The notes under the pieces were generated by a model. The model saw only the letters and a list, made by a program, of their open reading frames with translations, was not told the origin of the DNA and made no database searches. Shown here in pieces: positions 1-9,241 of a stretch of 64,000 nt of DNA (positions are counted from its first letter, which is position 1; the number at the start of each line of letters is the position of its first letter). Location of the stretch: the NCBI GenBank assembly GCA_002049455.2, contig KV918903.1, positions 122,444-186,443 of the forward strand, in the 5' to 3' direction. Made by a program: the position numbers and the translations under genes. Source of the DNA: Porphyra umbilicalis (taxonomy: Eukaryota > Rhodophyta > Bangiophyceae > Bangiales > Bangiaceae).

Positions 1-256
1 TCTTTCCTGCCGCAGGTCATCGTTCTCATCACCTCCTACCCATGTGACCTCACCCTTGTCGCCCCGCAATGGCAACACCAGTCCTGGTGGGCGCTCGCGA
101 CGCGCTACTGCGCCGCTCAGGTGCAACTCAACACCCCCTTTATTCCAGGTTCACGGCGGCAGGCCGCACAGCCTCCTCCCCGCCGCCCATATGGCGCGTC
201 GTGATCTTCCGCTTCGAGGCGGCCAAAATCACCCGCGTCAACGCCAGCGCCCACAA

Positions 257-368
257 TCAGCGGTGCCGCTTCCGCGGACCCGTAGGCCGCACGCCATCCG
301 ACTCATCGCTGTCGTCAAAGACGAACCGCTTGTCGGCAGAGGCCACGCGGCCCGCCGCCAGAATTTCG
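257..368 (-). pseudogene. Possible C-terminus of a host gene, cut by the Copia-1 LTR
   Basis: Reading on the minus strand from the LTR edge there are 36 codons before a TGA at 259-257. The peptide has an acidic run (FDDSDESDG) followed by a basic tail (PRKRHR), which resembles the end of a nuclear protein. No ATG is possible because the frame runs straight into the LTR. I found no continuation of this frame on the far side of Copia-1, so the upstream part is either lost or the ORF is chance in GC-rich DNA. Function unknown. Confidence 0.25.
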
Positions 369-912
369 TGTTGAAACGCAGTGGGGATAGGGGATGGGGG
401 ACCACGGTGAAGTGGTTGAGTGGCTTGAGCTTGTGTGTATGTGTGCGAACGTGCTTTGTTGGGTGTCTCTCCAAAGCGCCCCTCTTCCCATCAAGGGCAC
501 TCCTCAAGTAGTCCAAGTCGGAGCACTCAAGCCCACCACGCAGCCCAAGCAGCTCGCCCGCGCACGCGCCCGCCCACACTCTAAATCAAAACGCTCACCA
601 AATCAAAGCATCAGGGATCAAAGCAAAGCCCACGCAAATCAAAGCATCAGAAGCGCAAGAACAAAAAATGTGAAATCGCAAAACTTTCACTCAAAATCGC
701 ACGGGTACAAATGTCGAATGCACCAGCGGCCGGCAAACCGCGAGGAAGTCGCATGGGTAGCCTAGTGGGAAGTAGGCACGCAATCTCATTAGGCGTGACC
801 TTCGGGTCGCGTCCGGGAGTCGGGGGTTCGAACCCTGTCAATACCTGGTTTCTTGAATTTTGTTTTTTACAGCAGGAGGGCTTACAGCGGCGTTGAGCAT
901 GACGTTCCGACA
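369..912 (-). repeat. Copia-1 3' LTR
   Basis: This 544-bp LTR reads TGTTGAAAC...GTTCCGACA on the plus strand. It matches 5192-5735 except for a G/T difference near 472 and a G/A difference near 910, as read by eye. Homologous LTRs lie at 25,256-25,800 and, split, at 29,976-30,452 plus 53,465-53,537. Confidence 0.95.
758..868 (+). promoter_or_regulatory. tRNA-derived Pol III-like unit inside the LTR
   Basis: On the plus strand, antisense to the element, TAGCCTAGTGG at 758-768 matches the A-box consensus and GGTTCGAACCC at 825-835 matches the B-box. Start-to-start spacing is 67 bp, and a run of six T lies at 863-868 where a Pol III terminator would fall. The sequence does not fold as a tRNA: the candidate acceptor ends are not complementary. 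It is therefore a tRNA-related, SINE-like control element. Transcription is inference. Confidence 0.6.
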
Positions 913-1077
913 CGCCCCCTTGCTTGACGCCGCCTGACAGCTGACCGCCCTTGAAGTACTTGTCGAGAAGTAAGTCCGCCTCGAATCTTGACGTCCCAAA
1001 TCCGATGCCGCCCGTCATGGCCGCCTTGGAGGAGCAATGTACTTACATCCGGATGTACTTACGGCGCGTACTTAAAG

Positions 1078-2489
1078 TCAACACATCCCCATCGGCTTGA
1101 CATGCTTGTCGTGCTTGACCTTGGCGAGCTCCTTCGTCATCGGGTCTGCCGCCTTCTCGTCCGTTGGGCAGTGCTCGAGGATGACCTTGTCCGTCGTGAT
1201 GGCATCCCGCACAAAGTGGTAGCGAATGTCGATGTGCTTGGTGCGCTTGTGCTCGACGGGATTCTTGGCGAAGTCGATGCAGCCGCTGTTGTCGACCTTG
1301 ATGTAAACGGCCCAACCAAGTTGTCCGACTGCGTCACGAGCATGGTGACGCGTTGGATGAGCTTGTCGAGCCAAACAGCTTCCTTGCTGGCCTCGCAAAG
1401 AGCCATGTACTCCGCCTCCATGGTAGATAGCGCCACCGTCTTTTGCAACTTCGAAGCCCAGCTGACGGCCGCCCCGCCAAAGATGAACATGAAGCCCGTC
1501 GTAGACCGCCGCGTCTCGTAGTCACCTGCCCAGTCGGCTTCGCTGAAACCTTGGAGGATGCCCGACGCGGACTTGTTGTAGACCAGACCCTTGTCGACAG
1601 ACCCCTTGACATATCGGAGGACGCGCTTCACAGCCGCCCAGTGCTCCTTCCCGTAGCCCGACACGAAACGGCTTAGCTTGCCGACCGCAAAGGCGAGATC
1701 AGGACGCGTCCCGACCATCAGGTACATCAGGCTTCCGACGGCCTCGCGATAAGGAAGAGACTCGTCGCTCTTCTCCGACTTAGCCAGCTGCAGCCCGACC
1801 TCCAACGGTGTCGCGATCGGGTTGCACGCCGCCATACCGAACTTCTCGAGCACTTGTCCCGCGTACTTGCCCTGCGACAGCTTGAGGGTGCCCAACGTCT
1901 TGTCACGGCTGATCTCTAGCCCGAGGATGACCTTGGCTTCGCCCAGGTCCTTCATCTCGAAGCGCTTGCTAAGCGCCTTCTTGATTTTGTTAATTGCCTC
2001 CATGCTTGACCCGACCAGAAGAAGATCGTCGACGTACACCAGGACGATGATGATCTCACCGTCATCCATCTGGAGGTAGAGGCAGGCATCCGGGTCGATG
2101 TTGTCAAACCCTTGCGACTTGAGGAAGGTGTCGAGCTTGGCGTACCACATCTTGGGGGCTTGCTTAAGCCCATACAGCGCTTGGAGAAGACGGCACACCT
2201 TGTCCGGATACGTGGGATTGACGTATCCCTCCGGCTGCTCCATGTAGACCTCCTCGTCAAGGTCGCCGTTCAGGAAGGCCGTCTTGACGTCCATCTGATG
2301 CAGCTCCCACCCGTTCGCCGCCGTCATCGCCAGGATGCATCGGATGGTAGTGAACTCGGCCACCGGCGCAAACGTCTCGTTGAAGTCAAGCCTCTTGATC
2401 TGCCAATTGCGCATAAAGCACAGGCGCGCCTTGTGCCGCGTCGTGTTGTTCCCGACCTTGTCCAGCTCGTCCTTGACCTTGTAAACCTA
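1078..2489 (-). pseudogene. Copia-1 reverse transcriptase and RNase H part of pol
   Basis: This continues the frame of the upstream ORF after an in-frame TAG at 2489-2487, where related copies have Trp (TGG to TAG). The copia RT core is present, including FAPVAEFTTIR and the catalytic YVDD motif at about 2025-2036. RNase H follows with SEADWAGD and STMEAEYMAL. At about 1303-1308 one base is missing compared with the copy at 26.2 kb. This shifts the frame, so the C-terminal [14 protein letters not shown]...DPMTKELAK segment is read in another frame and ends at TGA 1080-1078. Without suppression of the TAG and the frameshift this copy makes no active RT. Confidence 0.9.
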
Positions 2490-5027
2490 CTTGCCCTTGA
2501 GCACGCGTCGGCCGACCGGGCGATCCGTCAAACTCCATGTCTTGTTCTTGCGGATAGAGTCCATCTCCTGGTTCATTGCGGCCCGCCACTTGGTCGACTC
2601 TTGTCCTTGAACTGCTTGCCCATACGTCATGGGAGCCTCGTGAGCAACGAGGCTCACTGGACGCCAGTACTCAACCGGCGGCCTTCGCGATCTGCTGCTC
2701 CGACGCAGCGTGTCTTGAGATCCGGCAGAACCTTGATTGGCGTCTGCCGATTTGTCCGAGCCATCATCTTGCTGGTCGTCTCTGCGATCATTTTCAGCGT
2801 CGACGTCTTGGTCGTCTTCAGCGTCTACGTCTTGGTCGTCGCTGCCGGCATCCAAGCCTGTCTCGCCTCCCACGACTTCGACCACGGGTGAGTCCTCTGG
2901 AACATCTGCAACCTTGCTTGAGTTGTTCTCGGAGAAAACGACGCTTCGCGCCTTGAAGACCTTGCCGTCGTCGAGGATGACCTTGTACGCCTTGCTGTCG
3001 TCGGGATAGCCCACGAAAATGCCCTTTGCCGCCTTGTCTCCGAACTTGCCATCGACGTGGCTCTTGTGCAGTACCACCCAGCATGTTGACCCAAATACCC
3101 GCATGTGGCTTACGTCGGGCTTGTTCCCGGTCCATAGCTCATGAGGCGTCTTGCCTACGGGAAGCGCACGGCTTGTGACGCGGTTCTTGATGTATATCGC
3201 CGTCTTGATGGCATCCGCCCAAAGATCCTGGTCGACGTCCTTGTGTCGCATCATGGTGCGTGCCATCTCCACGAGAACTCGGTTGAGTCGCTCAGCAACC
3301 CCGTTCTGCTGCGGCGTGTCGGGCACCGTCGTCTGGTGCGTCGTGCCGTTCTCGTCGTGAAGTGCCTTGAATGCGGACGACACGTACTCGCCGCCGTTGT
3401 CGGACCGGAGCACCTTGATCTTGTTGCCGGTGTGCAGCTGTGCCTTGGTCAGCCACTTCTTGTACTCCGCGAGAAGATCGCTCTTCTTGTGCAAGAAGAC
3501 CACGTCCGTCCAGCGGGAGAAGTCGGCGGTGAACGTGCCGAAGTAGAGCGCTCCGCCACGAGAGGGCTCTGACATAGGTCCACCGAGGTCCGAGTGCACG
3601 AGCTGGAGCCGCCTGGTCACACGAACGCCTCTTGCACTGGGTATAGGCGTCATTGCCGCCTTGCCGTACACGCACGGCTCCCAGATGTCCTTGACCACAA
3701 TGGAGGTGCACTTGAGTCCGTCTACGTCCTTGTTCTTGATCATTTTCTTGACGCCGGCCACGTTCACGTGGCCAAGACGCTCATGCCATAGCTGCAGAGA
3801 GGCCACCGCAGCAACATCCGACATAGGGGCCATGTCCAGGTGGTAGAGCCCGTTCTTACGCGTGCCGCACGCAGCAATCTTCTCGTTCATTTTGATGATG
3901 GACATACCGCGCTTGAACGACACTTCCGCACCGCGTTCCTCCATCATGCCGACCGACATGAGGTTGAAGCCCATAGTAGGAACATGGAGCACCTTCTCCG
4001 ACTTGATCTTGCGCGTCTTGCCTTGAACGATGACGTTGAGGACGACGGTTCCGACGCCCGCCGTGGCCACGGACCCCTTGTCACCCATCGTGACGCTCCG
4101 TCCCGTGGTCGTTTTGTAGTCATCGAAGCACGCATGCATCCAGCACATTTGTGCAGACGCCGCTGAGTCGACAAGCCACGACTTGGAAATGTCATCGCTG
4201 TCATCCGCGTTGCCAACGAGACAGATGGCGCCGTCGCTGTCGCTACCGTCATCAGCCGCAATCGCGGCCACATTGTCCTGTCTCTGCTTCTTCGCCTTGA
4301 GCTCTGGGCAATCATGAGCGATGTGCCCAAACTTGTGGCAGTAGTAGCACACGATCTTGGAAAGGTCACCACGGCGGCCTTGACCTCGATAGTTGGCGCC
4401 GACGAGTGCCATGTCACCAATGCGCTTGATCGCCGGTGACTTGTCCGCCTGACGCCGCTCCTCCTGAAGCAAGCAGCTCTTGACAAAGTCGAGGCTTAGC
4501 TCGTCCTCGCCCTTGGCGTCAAGAGCCACCAGCAGGTTCTCATACTTTGACGTCAGCCCGTTGAGAACACTCATGGCGACATCCATCTCCGTCACCTCGC
4601 CGCCCATGGCCTTGAGGTTCTCGCCGAGGTTGCGCACGCGGTTAATATAGCCCAGCATGCCCTCGCCGACGTTCATCGCGACGGTGTAGAACTCGCGTCG
4701 CGCCTTCATCTTGTTCATCAAACTCTTGCGCTGAAAGACGCCTTGCAGGGTCGACCACATTTCCGCCGTCGTCTTGCACCCCGACACGTGCTCGAGCTGC
4801 TCAGACCCAAGGGTGAGCCCGATGATGGCGCTCGCCTTCGTGTCTCGACGCTTCCACACCGCCAACTCGCGGTCCTCCGCGTCCGTCGGCTTGCCGTCTT
4901 CGTCAAGCATGTCGTCCAGATCGCGCAGCGCCAGAATCATATTGATCCCCTGGCGCCACTCGTGGAAGTTCGTCTCCGTCAACTTGTCAATCTTGATGCC
5001 GCCCATGCCGGCAGCGCCACCGTCCAT
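2487..5027 (-). CDS. Copia-1 Gag-protease-integrase polyprotein (846 aa)
   Basis: Starts at the ATG of MDGGAAGMGGIKIDKL, 150 bp inside the PBS. It contains copia Gag (about 10-245) ending in a CCHC knuckle CYYCHKFGHIAHDC at residues 227-240. A protease region follows with LVDSAAS (Asp287); the usual DSGA is DSAA here, which may weaken it. Next are the GAG-pre-integrase HHCC zinc site (H415, H420, C440, C452) and the integrase core with D480, D543 and E579, an exact D-35-E spacing. An acidic linker (about 725-765) and the start of the RT domain complete it. Related copies at 20 kb and 29 kb have Ala in place of Asp287. The ORF stops at TAG 2489-2487. Confidence 0.9.
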   Translation of the reverse strand: MDGGAAGMGGIKIDKLTETNFHEWRQGINMILALRDLDDMLDEDGKPTDAEDRELAVWKRRDTKASAIIGLTLGSEQLEHVSGCKTTAEMWSTLQGVFQRKSLMNKMKARREFYTVAMNVGEGMLGYINRVRNLGENLKAMGGEVTEMDVAMSVLNGLTSKYENLLVALDAKGEDELSLDFVKSCLLQEERRQADKSPAIKRIGDMALVGANYRGQGRRGDLSKIVCYYCHKFGHIAHDCPELKAKKQRQDNVAAIAADDGSDSDGAICLVGNADDSDDISKSWLVDSAASAQMCWMHACFDDYKTTTGRSVTMGDKGSVATAGVGTVVLNVIVQGKTRKIKSEKVLHVPTMGFNLMSVGMMEERGAEVSFKRGMSIIKMNEKIAACGTRKNGLYHLDMAPMSDVAAVASLQLWHERLGHVNVAGVKKMIKNKDVDGLKCTSIVVKDIWEPCVYGKAAMTPIPSARGVRVTRRLQLVHSDLGGPMSEPSRGGALYFGTFTADFSRWTDVVFLHKKSDLLAEYKKWLTKAQLHTGNKIKVLRSDNGGEYVSSAFKALHDENGTTHQTTVPDTPQQNGVAERLNRVLVEMARTMMRHKDVDQDLWADAIKTAIYIKNRVTSRALPVGKTPHELWTGNKPDVSHMRVFGSTCWVVLHKSHVDGKFGDKAAKGIFVGYPDDSKAYKVILDDGKVFKARSVVFSENNSSKVADVPEDSPVVEVVGGETGLDAGSDDQDVDAEDDQDVDAENDRRDDQQDDGSDKSADANQGSAGSQDTLRRSSRSRRPPVEYWRPVSLVAHEAPMTYGQAVQGQESTKWRAAMNQEMDSIRKNKTWSLTDRPVGRRVLKGK

Positions 5028-5177
5028 GATGCCTGCTTGTCGTACCGCGTCCCGATCTTGCCGAACCTTGCGCCTTGACCGTCACTTGTTTGAACCACCT
5101 TGCACTCGTCTTCTTCGCACTTGTCGCGACCGCCGCGACGCCGTCTGGTACACCTTGCCCTTGTCACAGCCCCGGCT

Positions 5178-5191
5178 CTGGGCCCATAACC
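5178..5191 (-). promoter_or_regulatory. Copia-1 primer-binding site (initiator tRNA-Met anticodon arm)
   Basis: Plus-strand CTGGGCCCATAACC abuts the LTR at 5192. It is identical to the anticodon stem-loop stretch of eukaryotic initiator tRNA-Met, so the minus-strand RNA can pair with that region. Drosophila copia is known to prime from a half-molecule of this tRNA cut in the anticodon loop. The same site recurs at 29,962-29,975, 34,433-34,446 (plus strand) and 51,867-51,880. Confidence 0.9.
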
Positions 5192-5735
5192 TGTTGAAAC
5201 GCAGTGGGGATAGGGGATGGGGGACCACGGTGAAGTGGTTGAGTGGCTTGAGCTTGTGTGTATGTGTGCGAACGTGCTTTGTTGGTTGTCTCTCCAAAGC
5301 GCCCCTCTTCCCATCAAGGGCACTCCTCAAGTAGTCCAAGTCGGAGCACTCAAGCCCACCACGCAGCCCAAGCAGCTCGCCCGCGCACGCGCCCGCCCAC
5401 ACTCTAAATCAAAACGCTCACCAAATCAAAGCATCAGGGATCAAAGCAAAGCCCACGCAAATCAAAGCATCAGAAGCGCAAGAACAAAAAATGTGAAATC
5501 GCAAAACTTTCACTCAAAATCGCACGGGTACAAATGTCGAATGCACCAGCGGCCGGCAAACCGCGAGGAAGTCGCATGGGTAGCCTAGTGGGAAGTAGGC
5601 ACGCAATCTCATTAGGCGTGACCTTCGGGTCGCGTCCGGGAGTCGGGGGTTCGAACCCTGTCAATACCTGGTTTCTTGAATTTTGTTTTTTACAGCAGGA
5701 GGGCTTACAGCGGCGTTGAGCATGACGTTCCAACA
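5192..5735 (-). repeat. Copia-1 5' LTR
   Basis: 544 bp, TGTTGAAAC...GTTCCAACA, with 5-bp inverted ends TGTTG/CAACA. It carries the same antisense Pol III-like unit: A-box 5581-5591, B-box 5648-5658, T6 at 5686-5691. The right flank (AACGGCTTC) belongs to the unrelated block at 5736-8411. Confidence 0.95.
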
Positions 5736-5813
5736 AACGGCTTCATTCTACGGCGGGCGACGACCTAACGTCGTCGAACTAAGCGCCACACCTACGGGGC
5801 CAGGGCGATGCCC

Positions 5814-8396
5814 TCAGTCGTGACGACGATACTCCCATACGTGAACGGAGCGGCCCGCCTTGCATAGGACGCGCCGCAGGGCGGCGTGAAACCGCTTCGC
5901 CCGCGTCCGCGGGGACTCCAGGCAGGGTGGGACGTCGGCGGCGAGCCCGATGCGGGCGTACTCGACCATAGCGGCGGTGATCTCGCAGGGCCCCACCTCG
6001 GACCAGTTGATAGACGGGTCGTACCCGAACAAGGCGACAACCTGCCCGGACGTCAGCGAGTCCCGCCACTCCGTGGCCGTCACCGGGGTAGGGGGGGTCC
6101 ACGACGCGGACAATCACCAATCGTAGGCGACGTCCGGCTGCCCCGTAACGGGGGTCACGACGGGGCCGGCAACCCCCAGCTCCATCGGCGCCATGGCGGG
6201 ACCGTCGTTGGCGGGGACGGCATCCCAGCGCGCGAGGCGCGGACCGGCGGTCGCCGCGGCTTCGCCGGCGGGGCGGTACTCGGACCGCCCAGAGTACCCG
6301 CTGCTAGCGCCGCCATCGCGGCCCTGGCCGCCGACGGAGGGCCATGCGGGCTCGTCACGGCCGGCGGCCATATAGCAGCGGCCATCACTCGGACCGGCCG
6401 CCGACCACACGCGGTCATCCCGCACGTCGCCACGGCGGCCGGGGCCGCCCTCCCAGCGTTTGTCGCGGTCGCGACGGGGGGCAGCGGCGCCGCCGCCCGA
6501 CTCGGACGCCCACCAGCGCCCGGGCCGGTCACCGGCAGTGTCGGCGTGGTCTCCGCGCCACGTCGCGTCCCAGCGCTCGCCGTGAGCCGTGCCAGCGCTG
6601 TCCTCGCGGACCGCTGCGCGCGGGCCCCACTCGGCGCCGCCGGCAAGGGTCGACGTGGAGAAGCCGCGGGAGTAGGCGTCGAGACCTCCGGGGTCGCCGG
6701 CGCTGGCCTCCTCCTCATCCCCCTCAGGGTCCCGGGGCCCATGGCGGTGGGGCACAGGTAGAGCCGGGCCGCCGCGCGCCATGTCGGCGTGGCGCCGCTT
6801 CCGCGCACGGTACGCGGCCGACGCGGCCGCCTCCTCCGTCGACGGCGGGACGGCGTCCGGGTCGGGCGAGGTGAAGCCGGCCGGTATTGCCCATGGCTCC
6901 GTCGTCACGGGCAACGCCCGCGGGGCGACGTCCGCAAGCCGCGGCTCCGCGCGCATGACTCCGAACGGGGCCTGCGGCGACCGGAAGACGTTCACGACGC
7001 GGACGTAGTGGCGCCGGCCGTCCGCCACGGTACCCACTTGGTGGGGCAGCAGGGTGCTCGGGGCTTGACGCGTGGTGTCGTGGTGGTAGGGCAGCAGGTC
7101 ATGGACTGCCGCTCAGGGCACCGCCCTCACGATGGCATCGTACTCCTCCAAGGCGTCGGCGGCACCGCTGTCGCCCGGCGCGAGGTCGGCGACCTTGAAC
7201 TTCCGCGTCAAGTCGTAGTAGCACGGCGACGGCTCGAAGACGCGGTGCGTCTCGCGGTACGCGCGCAGCAACCCCGACACGATGGCGGCCGTCAGCATGA
7301 CGTAGGCCGTGCCCTGGATGGGGTGGCAGGGGAACGCCTGGAGCAGCGACTGCTGCTGGCGCACAACGAGCGGGTACTCGTACGTCAGCAGCCGCGGCGT
7401 CGCACACCGCGTGGCCATTGCCGGCGGCAAGGGAGCACGCGCCGGCGTCAAGGCAATGCCGGAACGGACGGACAGGAAGATGGCCCCGTGCCCCGCCCGT
7501 CGGGCGCTTACGAGCTCGCCTCGCGCGTGGCGCGCGGCCTCCAACGCCAAGTCCGCCGGGGCGGTCGCGGGGCCCACGGACGCCAAAGCGATCAGGGGGC
7601 CCACGCCTTCGAAGTTGGCAAGCGCCAAGGAGTGACCGAACGGGACCGCATGGCGGTGGCGAAGGCGTGCGTGCCAGTCCTCGAGGTAGGCGTACTCCTC
7701 TTCGCTGGCGACGAACGGGAGCTCGGCCGCGGGATTCGGGACAAAGAGCACCCGCCCGGGGTTGCAACGCAACATGCAGCGCAGCCACGCCGCGCTGTCC
7801 CCGACGGAGCAGACGAAGGAAGCGAAGGCGCGCTCGGCCGCCGGCCGGGTACCGTAACCCGCCACCTTGGCGAACTCCTTGAAGGCCCGCCACACGGTGG
7901 CTGCCTCGCCTGCGTCGTGGGGATGCGCCGGGAGGAAGAAGTCGCTGACGAGCGGCCAGTCGGCCGAAGCCACGGCCGGCCCCAGCGGGGCGAGCCACGC
8001 TCGGACGGCGGGCGGCGCCGGGCGTGGCGGGAGCGCGGGGGCCGACTGCCACAACAACGGCAGGCGCTCCTCCGGCACGACCGCGGGACCCCCGCTGGGG
8101 GAGGCAGCCGGGCCAGCCGCGGACTCGGCCCCGGCGCTGGTCGCGGCGGCGGCGCCCGCTGCGCGGGGCGGCTGTCGCCACTCCCGGCCGTTCGGGTCGA
8201 ACGGGAGCCGCATACCCGGCGGCACCGACGGACGGACGGGGACGGTTGGGCGGCGCCCGGGCGGTCCCGACGCGGGCGGCGCGACGGCCGCCGGCGCCGG
8301 CCCCGGAGCGGCGGCCGCCGTGGGCGGGCACGCCAGGGGCGCGGGGGACGGAGCCCCGACGGGGCTGGCGGGGGGCGTCGCCGGGGACGGCTCCAT
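5814..8396 (-). pseudogene. Unidentified GC-rich ORF antisense to gypsy G2, one frame with two internal TGA codons
   Basis: From ATG 8396 the minus strand is open for 427 codons to TGA 7115-7113. The same frame then continues open to TGA 6116-6114 and again to TGA 5816-5814. Segment 1 has a Pro/Ala-rich N-terminus, then a globular-looking part with motifs such as WRAFKEFAKVAGYGTRPA and RETHRVFEPSPCYYDL. Segment 2 opens with a natural-looking stretch (ADGRRHYVRVVNVFRSPQAP), then is Arg/Gly/Asp-rich. Segment 3 (SINWSEVGPCEITAAMVEY) again looks globular. I recognise no family. The ATG lies 16 bp from the LTR at 8412, and the ORF runs opposite to the element's own orientation. The 675-aa plus-strand ORF over the same DNA is Arg-rich and looks like its shadow. 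Confidence 0.5.
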
Positions 8397-8402
8397 CTCA
8401 GC

Positions 8403-8411
8403 CGAAGGGGA
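8403..8411 (+). promoter_or_regulatory. Polypurine tract of a G2 gypsy element
   Basis: CGAAGGGGA directly precedes TGTAATACTAC at 8412. A purine tract next to the left LTR edge, with no primer-binding site on the right, marks the following LTR as a 3' LTR of a plus-oriented element. Confidence 0.55.
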
Positions 8412-8985
8412 TGTAATACTACGGGGCCCCCTATGCGCCAGGGGGCCACCGCGGGGACGTCGGCGGCGACGGGGGACGCGGTCCCCGACGGGAGGTGGCG
8501 ACGCCAGCGGCGGTGGTGGCCGACGGGTCGGCGACGCGGGACAGCGGGGCGAGAGGGCGGCCGTGCTGCCCGGCTTGGGCCACCTGAGGATGCGTACCCG
8601 ATCCGTCGTGCCCGGCACGCGGGCCCCGCAGGAGGCCGGATTGGCGCGCCCGAGAGGGCGCTGGCGCGCCCGAGAGGGCGCGGCAGGCGACGGCCGACCG
8701 GGCGCCCCGCGGCGGGTGCAGCGCGTTGCGCGCGGGACGGTTTCTCCCCCTCGTCTGTAATGATCGCCTCGGGGGACTTGACATGCATGGAGGGAATTTT
8801 CTGCATTGGTTGGTGACGGCCCGGGTCAATTCTCATTTGGGGAAATTGGGCCCGGGCAACGGCTTCCGCCCTTTTAGGACGAAGGGCGACGACGGTGGGA
8901 GGCACCGTCGTCGCCGGCAAGTAAACCGTGTCTTGATGTCTTGGCGCTTCGATTGGCACGACTTCCCGGACCTCGTGGTACTACA
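8412..8985 (+). repeat. G2 gypsy 3' LTR (internally deleted)
   Basis: 574 bp, TGTAATACTACGGGG...GTGGTACTACA, homologous to the 650-bp LTR at 62,848-63,497. It lacks about 75 bp near its right end: the sequence jumps from CCCGGACCTCG straight to TGGTACTACA. It also has a 22-bp tandem duplication (GGCGCGCCCGAGAGGGCGCT) at about 8641-8685. The right flank TGTGGCGTGCGG is not a PBS. No target duplication is visible. Confidence 0.8.
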
Positions 8986-9241
8986 TGTGGCGTGCGGGGC
9001 AGGCACGGGCACCCTGCGGGAGCTGTGCCCGCAGGCCCCCCCAGTGCTCCAGCCACGACGCACTCTCGCGACACAGCCAGAGCCGCCGCCCCCCGCAAGA
9101 TGGCTGCCTGGCATTGCCCGCAGCGCGATTGTGCGAGTGCCTCTCGGCCACTGCCATTTTCATTTTCGCCGCGACGCTGACAACTGCTGCCCGCAACACA
9201 GCACAGAGCTCATGAGCTAGCTACTCATGACCGCATGACAC

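Larger units (their letters stand above)
369..5735 (-). mobile_element. Copia-1: nearly complete Ty1/copia element
   Basis: Two 544-bp direct repeats beginning TGTTG and ending in ACA flank a 4.28-kb interior coding Gag, protease, integrase, reverse transcriptase and RNase H in that order, which is the copia order with integrase before RT. A primer-binding site abuts the 5' LTR at 5191, and a purine-rich tract (minus-strand AAGCAAGGGGG, about 914-926) abuts the 3' LTR at 912. By eye the LTRs differ at about two positions, so this is the youngest insertion here. The 5-bp flanks (TTTCG and AACGG) do not match, so there is no visible target duplication. The polyprotein carries one nonsense codon and one frameshift. 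Confidence 0.95.

Noticed and set aside
758-868. A functional tRNA gene in the LTR
   Set aside because: A and B boxes are present, but acceptor ends and T-stem do not pair, so no cloverleaf forms.
6789-8816. 675-codon plus-strand ORF
   Set aside because: Arg/Gly-rich, crosses the LTR boundary at 8412 and lies exactly opposite the better-balanced minus frame, so it is a shadow in GC-rich DNA.
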